From contig JBBIGV010000083.1 of assembly GCA_037447335.1 (NCBI GenBank), positions 1 to 13,520 on the forward strand: DNA of 13,520 bases, in the 5' to 3' direction. Below the pieces are notes generated by a model. The model saw only the letters and a list, made by a program, of their open reading frames with translations. It ran no database searches and was not told the origin of the DNA. Positions 1-6,121 of the stretch are shown here, piece by piece. Each line of letters opens with the position of its first letter. Within the stretch, counting starts at the first letter, position 1. Origin of the DNA: JBBIGV01 sp037447335. GTDB taxonomy: Bacteria; Bacteroidota; Ignavibacteria; Ignavibacteriales; Ignavibacteriaceae. Both the position numbers and the translations under genes were made by a program.

Positions 1-105
1 TTAAAATCATCCCTTTCATCAATAAAAGATAGTTCCCCCCATCATTACTTGCTTAATATCATCTTCTTTGAAAGAATTTTATCATCACTCATTTTAAAAA
101 AGAGC

Positions 106-137
106 ACAAAAAAAGCCGGCATATTTCAGCCGGCTTG
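106..137 (-). terminator. Rho-independent terminator of the 705-aa secreted protein gene
   Basis: Perfect 8-bp stem, 113-120 with 129-136 (AAGCCGGC / GCCGGCTT), with an 8-base loop. On the minus strand it is followed by a run of T (complement of the A run 108-114). It lies 20 bases beyond the stop at 157, so it closes that gene. Positions 1-105 beyond it show no gene or structure I can support. Confidence 0.85.
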
Positions 138-156
138 TAAATGAAAGCGAGGATGA

Positions 157-2274
157 TTACTTCATTATCATCATCTTCTTTGTCTGCGAGAACTTCTGTC
201 CGTCATTTCCAACTGCTTCAATGGTGTAGAAGTAAACACCACTGTTGATGCCTGATGCATCGAAATCTACAGAATGGAAACCGGCAGCCATGCTTGCATC
301 AACAAGCGTAGCGATTTGCTGACCAAGAATGTCAAATACCTTCACATTAACTTTTGAGTCAACTGCCAAACCGAATTCAATCTTAGTAGCAGGGTTGAAC
401 GGGTTCGGATAGTTTTGCTCTAATGTGAATCTTGCCGGAACAGCAATGTCAACGAAGACTTCCTGTGAATAAGTGAATGTTCCGTCGAAGTCAACTTGTT
501 TCAGTCTGTAAGTGTGTGTTCCGTTGCCAACATTCTTATCAACATAAGAATAATTCTGGGTTTCTGTTGTTGTTCCGTGTCCGGCAACATAACCGATCTT
601 CTGGAATACGCCATTTATGGATTTTTCAACTTCAAATCCCTGGTTGTTCATTTCTGAAGCGGTAGTCCAGTTAAGAACTACATCGTTGTTCCTTGTATCA
701 GCAGTAAATGATGTAAGTTCTACAGGAATAATCCACCAGAAGCAGAGGTCATCCCAGTAAATAAAGTCGATATTGAATGAGTTTCCTGTATATACAATTT
801 CAGCCTGCAGATTAACCGGACCGGAAGCCGGAGATGTAAATGAACCGGTTACAGTTAACGGTCCTACGTTACCGGTTGGATCAACCAAAGTATAGATAGG
901 AGTTGTGGTTGTGCCGCCATTCCAGGTAATCAATACCTGAACTGTTCCGCTTGGATTTGCAAACCAGTCTAGGTGGAATCTGAAGGAATAGTGAGTTTGT
1001 GTATTATTAGGCAGCGGCGTAGGGAAATTGATTACACTGGATCTTAATCTTGATTCACCATTAAATTGCGGGGTCCAGCTCATTCTTAATTCGGGAGCAG
1101 TACCGCCTGCAAAGGTGGAGGGGTTTGCAGTCCAGTTTGTCATCCCTAACGGACCGAGAATAGTCCAATTGGCGAGATTAGCAAATGGGTCACACCACAT
1201 AGAGATTAATGGATCTGCCATTGTAGTAAATGACCAGGTAGAACCTGTTGTTGTTCCGGTACCACCTATCTCATCAACTCTCCAGTAGTAGGTAGTGCTG
1301 TAACCTAAATTACTAACTCCGATAGAACTGATAAGCGAACCGGTATGAATTTGAATTAAGCTGCCCGGTGCAGTACCAAAGAATACATTGTTAGAGGTAG
1401 CGCCAGCCGGGTTTGTCCAGCTAAGAGTTGCATTAGGCGCAGAAACACCAGTTGCGCCATTAGCAGGACTCGGATTGGTAGCTGGTCCAGGACCCACAGA
1501 GCCGGAAGTTCCATAAACGAGGAAAGGTGCGCCGTTTTGATGAGGTCCATTAAGAGCATTAGCCCAAGTGGTCCCTGTTAATTGAAGCGCATTTCCGGTT
1601 ACTGCCTGCCCTGTAATTGTTATAGGTAAGCACCATGGTCCGGATGCCGCCGAACCGGTTACAGCAAACTGAACCCAATAATTACCCGGAGGCAAACTTG
1701 CATTAACAGCGCAAACAACTTCCTGCAGCCTGCGGGTGCAGTCCGTTGGTGTGGTAATTAATGCTCTGTACATATTGGTTAAGCCTGTTCTGATCATTCT
1801 GTTTGTTGTAAGATCACCCCAAACAACAGTACCGCCGGCATTGGGAGCGCCGTTCCAAATCTGAATGTAACCACCGGTAATGGTAGAAGTTGTGGCGCCG
1901 GTCTGATAAGCATAGAACTTTATAGAATCAAGGTTCCAGGTTTCTGTATTGGTGAAGTCATCAGCCATCCAGTTACCAAGGTTTTGCTGGAAACCCCAGC
2001 CAAAAATAGTATGACCGGGTCCGCCTGCAGAGTTGTCAAGAATACTTGCATTACCGCCGGCGCAGCCGCCGCCTGGTAATGTAATAAATGGACCGTTATC
2101 GAAAAGAAGAACTTCATTTGATTCAGTTTGAACTGTTTGTTGATGAAGCTCAATCTTCATTGGGTTAAGTGAGGTTTCATCCCGGAGGAGATTGAAATCC
2201 TGGGCAATTACTGATTGCCCGGCAAAAAAGAGCAGAAATAAAACAGGTAACGAAACACTAAATAATTTCTTCAT
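157..2274 (-). CDS. Secreted multi-domain beta-sandwich protein with T9SS C-terminal sorting domain, function unknown
   Basis: A 705-aa exported protein of unknown function. Residues 1-25 are a signal peptide (KK, a hydrophobic core, cleavage near VIAQ). Residues 60-255 form a Gly/Thr/Asn-rich beta domain with three cysteines (C179, C188, C215) besides C71. Residues 265-352 look like a fibronectin-III domain ('NPSPANGATGVSAPNATLSW' to 'YYWRVDE...WSFTT'). Residues 356-513 look like a jelly-roll or carbohydrate-binding-type fold ending 'IYWDDLC'. Residues 516-611 are the 'IPVELTSF...LNWTTASEMNNQGFEV' module that often precedes T9SS tails. Residues 614-705 are the type A sorting domain ('FTLEQNYPNPFNPATKI...SGVYFYTIEA...TKKMMIMK'), which predicts export through T9SS and attachment to, or release from, the cell surface. 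No catalytic motif is visible, so adhesion or glycan binding is only a guess. The ATG is chosen because it opens the signal peptide; AAGGG lies 8 bases upstream. Confidence 0.9.
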   Translation of the reverse strand: MKKLFSVSLPVLFLLFFAGQSVIAQDFNLLRDETSLNPMKIELHQQTVQTESNEVLLFDNGPFITLPGGGCAGGNASILDNSAGGPGHTIFGWGFQQNLGNWMADDFTNTETWNLDSIKFYAYQTGATTSTITGGYIQIWNGAPNAGGTVVWGDLTTNRMIRTGLTNMYRALITTPTDCTRRLQEVVCAVNASLPPGNYWVQFAVTGSAASGPWCLPITITGQAVTGNALQLTGTTWANALNGPHQNGAPFLVYGTSGSVGPGPATNPSPANGATGVSAPNATLSWTNPAGATSNNVFFGTAPGSLIQIHTGSLISSIGVSNLGYSTTYYWRVDEIGGTGTTTGSTWSFTTMADPLISMWCDPFANLANWTILGPLGMTNWTANPSTFAGGTAPELRMSWTPQFNGESRLRSSVINFPTPLPNNTQTHYSFRFHLDWFANPSGTVQVLITWNGGTTTTPIYTLVDPTGNVGPLTVTGSFTSPASGPVNLQAEIVYTGNSFNIDFIYWDDLCFWWIIPVELTSFTADTRNNDVVLNWTTASEMNNQGFEVEKSINGVFQKIGYVAGHGTTTETQNYSYVDKNVGNGTHTYRLKQVDFDGTFTYSQEVFVDIAVPARFTLEQNYPNPFNPATKIEFGLAVDSKVNVKVFDILGQQIATLVDASMAAGFHSVDFDASGINSGVYFYTIEAVGNDGQKFSQTKKMMIMK

Positions 2275-2331
2275 AATAGCACCCTTTAATAATTTAACAT
2301 GAATTAGTTAATTAATTAGAAAGAACTATTT

Positions 2332-2360
2332 GTGACGCTGCAATCACCTCCTTCTGTCAC
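2332..2360 (-). promoter_or_regulatory. Leader hairpin displaying a perfect Shine-Dalgarno / 16S-tail-like sequence
   Basis: On the minus strand GTGAC (2360-2356) pairs with GTCAC (2336-2332), and the 19-base loop carries AAGGAGGTGAT, a full complement to the usual 16S 3' tail. It lies about 70 bases before the ATG of the 705-aa gene, too far to act as its own ribosome site. No start codon stands at normal spacing; the nearest, a TTG three bases after GGAGG, opens only a five-codon frame. Read on the plus strand, the same bases resemble the last 24 or so bases of 16S rRNA. It could be a ribosome standby site, a relic, or chance. Confidence 0.3.
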
Positions 2361-2462
2361 TGTAATTGTTATGTATTAGAACTGATTTAGATAATTCAAA
2401 ATTCTTTTGTAAGATTAATCAAAAATAAATTCTTTTGCAAGATATTTAGCAATTAAAATATT

Positions 2463-2497
2463 AAAAAAAAGCCGGCACTATTGAAGTTCCGGCTTTT
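2463..2497 (-). terminator. Rho-independent terminator of the 391-aa secreted protein gene
   Basis: A 9-bp stem (2467-2475 with 2489-2497, AAAAGCCGG / CCGGCTTTT) with a 13-base loop, followed on the minus strand by eight T (complement of 2463-2470). It starts 14 bases after the stop at 2512. The stem core is the same as in the hairpins at 113-136 and 3837-3864. Confidence 0.85.
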
Positions 2498-2511
2498 AAT
2501 TTCTGAAGTAT

Positions 2512-3687
2512 TTACTTCATGAAAATCATTTTCTTTGTAGAGTTAAAGCTGCTGCCGTCAATTCCGCTTGCTTCAAGCGTGTAGAAATAGACGCCGCTGT
2601 TTAAACCATTCGCAGAAAAGTCAATATCGTGCATTCCTGCAGAAATATTGCCATTTATCAATGAAGCAACTTCCTGTCCGAGAAGATTGAATACTTTCAG
2701 GCTGACTTTAGAGTCAACTGCCAGAGCAAAAGAAATTCTTGTGCTTGGGTTGAAAGGATTCGGGAAGTTCTGATCAAGGGCAAATTCCTGAGGAGTAGTA
2801 ATGTCAACAAGAACTTCGTCAGAATATTCGAAGTTACCGTTTAAATCAACTTGTTTCAGCCTGTAAGAATAAGAACCGAGATCAAGATTCTTATCAGTAA
2901 ATGAATAAGCCTGGGATTCAACAGTTGTGCCGCTGCCCTGAACAAATCCTATGGTAACAAATTCATTGTTATCGGATTTCCTCTGAACTTCAAAACCACT
3001 GTTGTTCAATTCAGAAGCGGTTGCCCAATTCAGAGTAACATCTCTTCCGCTAACTGCTGCAGCAAAAGATGTTAATTCAACCGGTATAGTTGTATCAACA
3101 ATTATTCTGATATTCCAATTGTAAGTAAGAGCCGGGTTTAATGCGACCAGAGTTGCCCATGCTCCGTTAAAGAATATCCATTGTCCATCGGGATGATGCG
3201 GACCGGCATCACTACCGCCCCAGAATTGAGCGCCTGAGGGACCTGCAGTTGCCTGAAAGCCTATCCAAATATCGTTAGCCGGTACCAATATGAATGGGGA
3301 AAGGGTATATACATTCCATTGCGGCGCTACCGTGGTAACGTTAGCTGAATAAACTTCCGGACCGGGTGTAGTTGGAGTTCCGGCAGAATATACTTTAACA
3401 GTTCCTGCATTACCAACAGTTGCCATGTTAATATATACCCTCATTTTTGTAAAGCCGGTTCCTACATAAGGACCAAGCTGAGTATTGGTAAAGCGGGCTG
3501 CAATAATGAAGTTAGCATTAGCAGCGCCAATACCTGTAAAATTGGGCCCATCATAGTGAATTTCTACTTCAACATCTTCAGGTTCTACCGGTTCACGCAC
3601 GTCCGGGCTTACAGTAAATTCCTGCGCATAACCTGAAATGAAAAGCAGAAAAAAGAGAGCGAAAACTGAGGCCGAGAATCTTTTCAT
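2512..3687 (-). CDS. Secreted protein with T9SS C-terminal sorting domain, function unknown
   Basis: A 391-aa exported protein of unknown function. Residues 1-22 are a signal peptide ending GYAQ. Residues 45-198 form a beta-rich domain ('GTGFTKMRVYI', 'GTVKVYSAGT', 'WIGFQATAGP', 'WNIRIIVD') of a type seen in secreted Ignavibacteria proteins; I cannot assign it an activity. Residues 201-297 are an 'IPVELTSF...LNWATASELNNSGFEV' fibronectin-like module, and residues 302-391 are the T9SS tail ('FALDQNFPNPFNPSTRI...SGVYFYTLEA...TKKMIFMK'). Both C-terminal modules are clearly similar to those of the 705-aa neighbour downstream, while the N-terminal parts differ, so the two share an export and attachment cassette rather than a common function. 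CGGAG stands 5 bases before the ATG. The gene has its own terminator and is probably transcribed alone. Confidence 0.88.
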   Translation of the reverse strand: MKRFSASVFALFFLLFISGYAQEFTVSPDVREPVEPEDVEVEIHYDGPNFTGIGAANANFIIAARFTNTQLGPYVGTGFTKMRVYINMATVGNAGTVKVYSAGTPTTPGPEVYSANVTTVAPQWNVYTLSPFILVPANDIWIGFQATAGPSGAQFWGGSDAGPHHPDGQWIFFNGAWATLVALNPALTYNWNIRIIVDTTIPVELTSFAAAVSGRDVTLNWATASELNNSGFEVQRKSDNNEFVTIGFVQGSGTTVESQAYSFTDKNLDLGSYSYRLKQVDLNGNFEYSDEVLVDITTPQEFALDQNFPNPFNPSTRISFALAVDSKVSLKVFNLLGQEVASLINGNISAGMHDIDFSANGLNSGVYFYTLEASGIDGSSFNSTKKMIFMK

Positions 3688-3836
3688 AAGTACTCCGTTT
3701 TGGTTTGATAGATATAGTTAATTAGGTAAAAGACATAAATATTGATTAGTTTCTGAGTGCTACAATAAATAAAATATTATTGTAATGCAAGCAAAATTTC
3801 TAAAAAATCGCAGCAGGGAAAGTTTTAATTTAATAG

Positions 3837-3864
3837 AAAGCCGGTCGAAATTCAGACCGGCTTT
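3837..3864 (-). terminator. GCCGG hairpin, possible terminator
   Basis: Perfect 10-bp stem (3837-3846 with 3855-3864, AAAGCCGGTC / GACCGGCTTT) and an 8-base loop. Sequence and shape match the two terminators behind the T9SS genes, but the following minus-strand tract (CTTTCTATTAAATT) is a poor T run. It lies 214 bases beyond the purE stop and about 150 bases before the 391-aa gene. It may end purE read-through or be left over from a lost gene. Confidence 0.5.
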
Positions 3865-3923
3865 GTAGAAAAAATTAACAGATTTATTGTTACTGAGTCA
3901 CCTTAAGCAAAATTAATCAGTAA

Positions 3924-4043
3924 AGAGGCTAACCAAAATGTAGCACAGATTACTAATCTGTGCTACGATGAATTTGAATTTAATCTGAAATCAGACATAT
4001 AAATTCAGAGTTGTTTGCAAAATTTACTTTTTGGTCAGCCTCT
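3924..4043. repeat. About 120-base element with 15-base terminal inverted repeats (MITE-like or 3' UTR fold)
   Basis: Left arm 3924-3938 (AGAGGCTAACCAAAA) is the inverted copy of 4029-4043 (TTTTGGTCAGCCTCT) with one mismatch. That mismatch is A-C if the plus strand is transcribed but G-U if the minus strand is, so the fold is best as RNA from the purE side. Inside are the palindrome 3940-3966 and a minor hairpin (TCTGA-AA-TCAGA). The terminal GAGGCTGACCAAAAA resembles inverted-repeat ends of some insertion sequences (general style 'GAGGCTG...AAAA'), which suggests a non-autonomous relic. No target-site duplication is visible. Confidence 0.5.
3940..3966. repeat. 27-base palindrome, REP-like, copy 1
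   Basis: Arms GTAGCACAGAT (3940-3950) and ATCTGTGCTAC (3956-3966) are exact reverse complements around TACTA, and pairing extends to a 13-bp stem with a single central base. It has the same length and layout as the palindrome at 13453-13479, with a compensatory base-pair change. The size and gene-free setting recall REP-type elements mobilised by IS200-like (RAYT) transposases; none is encoded in this window. Confidence 0.65.
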
Positions 4044-4078
4044 CATCTTGCGTAAAGTGAGTTAATAATTTGATTGAT

Positions 4079-4567
4079 CTAAATATTTTTATTTTTATTT
4101 AACGATTCCTGTTCAATTCTTTTTTTATAAGCGTGAAGTTTATCAGCTAAGTTTTTATCTGATGAAGCAAGAATCTGAACAGCGAGTAAGCCGGCATTCT
4201 TAGCCTGGTTAATTGCAACTGCCGCTACGGGAACTCCTGCAGGCATTTGAACGATTGATAGCAGTGAATCAAGTCCATCTAACGATTTCGATTTTACCGG
4301 TACACCAATAACAGGCAGAACAGTATGTGCTGCCGTCATACCGGGCAGATGCGCCGCGCCTCCTGCGCCTGCAATAATCACCTTAAGCCCGCGCCCGTAT
4401 GCATCTGATGAATACTCAGCCATATGCTTTGGTGTGCGGTGTGCGGAAACAATTTTAATTTCATACGACACTTCAAACTCATCAAGTACGTATGCAGCTT
4501 CGCGCATAACAGGAAGATCCGAGTCGCTGCCCATGATTATTCCAATTAACGGTTTTTTATCAGACAT
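4079..4567 (-). CDS. purE: N5-carboxyaminoimidazole ribonucleotide mutase PurE
   Basis: Class I PurE, which moves the carboxyl group of N5-CAIR to C4 to give CAIR in de novo purine synthesis (cytoplasm). The length, 162 aa, fits the family. Visible signatures are GSDSDLP (residues 13-19, phosphate binding), SAHRTP (41-46, with the catalytic histidine H43), AGAGGAAHLPGM (66-77), PVIGVPV (85-91) and SLDGLDSLLSIVQMPAGVPV (95-114). It works on the product of PurK, encoded just upstream on the same strand. The ATG has AAGGG about 10 bases upstream. The last dozen residues are Lys/Asn-rich, from an AT-rich 3' end. Order purK then purE, with a 264-base repeat-filled gap, differs from the usual tight purE-purK pair. 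Confidence 0.97.
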   Translation of the reverse strand: MSDKKPLIGIIMGSDSDLPVMREAAYVLDEFEVSYEIKIVSAHRTPKHMAEYSSDAYGRGLKVIIAGAGGAAHLPGMTAAHTVLPVIGVPVKSKSLDGLDSLLSIVQMPAGVPVAAVAINQAKNAGLLAVQILASSDKNLADKLHAYKKRIEQESLNKNKNI

Positions 4568-4620
4568 AAAATTTTTCCCTTCTATATAAAGAATATCAAT
4601 TGCTGACTCTTACTACTAAA

Positions 4621-4714
4621 ATGAATGACTGAATGATTGATTGATTGAATGACTGAATGATTGAATGACTGAATGATTGAATGACTGAATGACTGAATGA
4701 TTGATTGATTGAAT
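4621..4714. repeat. Tetranucleotide array NTGA, 23 units
   Basis: Uninterrupted period-4 array: 23 units of ATGA, CTGA or TTGA plus two bases, with no indel. It is rich in an 8-base higher-order unit (ATGACTGA / ATGATTGA). It puts stops in all three plus-strand frames and cannot be coding. It lies 53 bases upstream of the purE start and is expected to vary in length by slippage. Confidence 0.95.
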
Positions 4715-4755
4715 TTCGGAAAGAGTCAATCCGGAGTTAGAATACTCACGCAAAC

Positions 4756-4821
4756 CATTCATCCATTCACCCATTCATCCATTCACCCATTCATCCATTC
4801 ACCCATTCACCCATTCACCCC
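4756..4821. repeat. Tetranucleotide array CATT-CAYC, 16 units
   Basis: Sixteen period-4 units, alternating CATT with CATC or CACC, giving 8- and 16-base higher-order repeats; the last three 8-mers are all CATTCACC. On the minus strand it reads as repeated GGTGAATG / GGATGAATG. It starts 10 bases after the purK stop and is partly complementary to the array at 4621-4714, from which it is separated by 41 unique bases. Confidence 0.95.
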
Positions 4822-4831
4822 TTTTCGTTAA

Positions 4832-5968
4832 TCATATTATCGTAACCTTATCAATCCACTTCAGCTTTCTTAGAATACTATTGAGATTTTTACCCAACAT
4901 AGTAATATGTCCCATCTTTCTGCCGAGCCTGGATTTTTCTTTACCGTAAATATGAAGATGAATATGATCGTCAAGCAAAGGTCTTGTATAATTTTCAACT
5001 ATACCCGGTCCGTTTCTTTTACCAAGGAGATTTATCATTACAGCAAAAGGCTGAACCATTTCGGTTGATCCTAACGGAAGATTCAAAACCGATCTGATAT
5101 GATTTTCAAATTGTGATGACACACATGCTTCAATAGTATAATGACCGGAATTGTGCGGGCGCGGCGCCATTTCATTTACAAGCACGTTATCATCCTTCTT
5201 CAAAAACATTTCGATACCAAAAATACCAAAACCTTTTACTGCTCTTACAGATTCAACAGCTATCTCTCTTGCATTGCGCATAACTTTCAAAGGAATTTGT
5301 GCCGGGGCAATAACCGTATGACATATGTGGTCCCGCTGAATTGTCTGAACAACCGGATAAACACGTGTTTCTTTTTTTGTGCGGACAACCATAACGGCAA
5401 GTTCCATTTCAAAGTCTATATATTCTTCAGCCATTATCTGAGAATATCTCGACCGGAGTTTTTTTAGCCCTTCATTAAAATCATTTTCATTTACAACTTT
5501 GTAATTGCCGTAACCATCATAACCCATCTTACGTGATTTTAAAATGAATTTTCTGCCGAGCTGGCTGGCTGTTTTTTTATAGTTCGAAGAAGTTCCCACG
5601 CTTATAAGTGAAGGTACGGGAATATTGTGCTTTTCCAGTGTTCTTTTCTGAATGAATTTATCCTGGATAAGCCGGATTGTTTTGGATGAAGGGATTACTT
5701 TTATACCGAGCGATTCAATATATTCAAGATAGGTATGATCAATAAACTCATTTTCAAGAGTAACAAAATCACATGCTGATGCAAATTTTTTCAACAGCTT
5801 TTTATCATTCACCCATCCCACAAACTCATTATGTGTTAACTGACCCGCAGGCGAGTTTTTTTCTTTTTCCATTACGGCAATGTCAAACCCAAGTTTGTAA
5901 GCCTGGTAAGCAGACATACGGGCAAGCTGCCCGCCCCCGATTATTCCAATGCACTTTCTCTTAGTCAC
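4832..5968 (-). CDS. purK: 5-(carboxyamino)imidazole ribonucleotide synthase PurK
   Basis: ATP-grasp ligase that makes N5-CAIR from AIR, ATP and bicarbonate, feeding PurE. Its 378 aa are normal for the family. The N-terminal nucleotide-fold signature is IGIIGGGQLARM (7-18), the ATP-grasp part includes FILKSRKMGYDGYGN (141-155) and EEYIDFEMELAVMVVR (181-196), the metal and substrate region is NEMAPRPHNSGHYTIEAC (265-282), and the C-terminal lid has KMGHITMLG (351-359). The start is GTG; it is preferred because the GGGQLARM fold needs residues before the next Met at 18. No Shine-Dalgarno is evident. A TAATTTTG box lies 10 bases upstream. The terminator at 6034-6054 separates it from the cytochrome operon upstream. 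Confidence 0.96.
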   Translation of the reverse strand: MTKRKCIGIIGGGQLARMSAYQAYKLGFDIAVMEKEKNSPAGQLTHNEFVGWVNDKKLLKKFASACDFVTLENEFIDHTYLEYIESLGIKVIPSSKTIRLIQDKFIQKRTLEKHNIPVPSLISVGTSSNYKKTASQLGRKFILKSRKMGYDGYGNYKVVNENDFNEGLKKLRSRYSQIMAEEYIDFEMELAVMVVRTKKETRVYPVVQTIQRDHICHTVIAPAQIPLKVMRNAREIAVESVRAVKGFGIFGIEMFLKKDDNVLVNEMAPRPHNSGHYTIEACVSSQFENHIRSVLNLPLGSTEMVQPFAVMINLLGKRNGPGIVENYTRPLLDDHIHLHIYGKEKSRLGRKMGHITMLGKNLNSILRKLKWIDKVTII

Positions 5969-5978
5969 TCTGATATTC

Positions 5979-5986
5979 CAAAATTA
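5979..5986 (-). promoter_or_regulatory. Candidate -7 box (TAATTTTG) for purK
   Basis: The minus strand reads TAATTTTG, an exact match to the Bacteroidota -7 consensus TAnnTTTG. A TTG lies upstream but 26 bases away, longer than the usual spacing, so the -33 element is doubtful. Used as drawn, it would give an mRNA with only a few bases before the GTG, matching the lack of a Shine-Dalgarno. Confidence 0.3.
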
Positions 5987-6021
5987 TTTAATCTGCTGTA
6001 ATAATAATAAAACAATTCGGG

Positions 6022-6054
6022 ATAAAAATAAAAAACCCCGAACGCTTCGGGGTT
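6022..6054 (-). terminator. Strong rho-independent terminator of the cytochrome/porin operon
   Basis: Perfect 9-bp stem (6034-6042 with 6046-6054, AACCCCGAA / TTCGGGGTT) with a 3-base loop CGC, followed on the minus strand by TTTTTATTTTTAT. It lies 67 bases beyond the stop at 6122 and isolates the operon from purK. The plus-strand side has a weaker T-rich tail. Confidence 0.9.
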
Positions 6055-6121
6055 AATTAAAGTTTTATTTTTGATTATTCCAAAATGTTTTTTGGATTTT
6101 GCTATTTGAAATTTAATTGTA

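Noticed and set aside
1028..1288. 86-aa plus-strand frame opposite the 705-aa gene
   Set aside because: It is an antisense shadow of Gly/Thr/Pro/Asn-rich coding sequence, with no upstream signal.
2332..2360. Part of a 16S rRNA gene
   Set aside because: The likeness to the 16S 3' end covers only about 24 bases with gaps, and no rRNA sequence continues on either side.
3688..4078. Riboswitch in the region between purE and the 391-aa gene
   Set aside because: The folds are simple inverted repeats lying downstream of purE, without conserved riboswitch core motifs that I can recognise.
4621..4821. CRISPR-like array between purK and purE
   Set aside because: The period is 4 bases (8 at the higher level) with no spacers and no leader; these are microsatellites.
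5141..5467. 108-aa plus-strand frame opposite purK
   Set aside because: It overlaps a certain gene in antisense and has no ribosome site or known domain.
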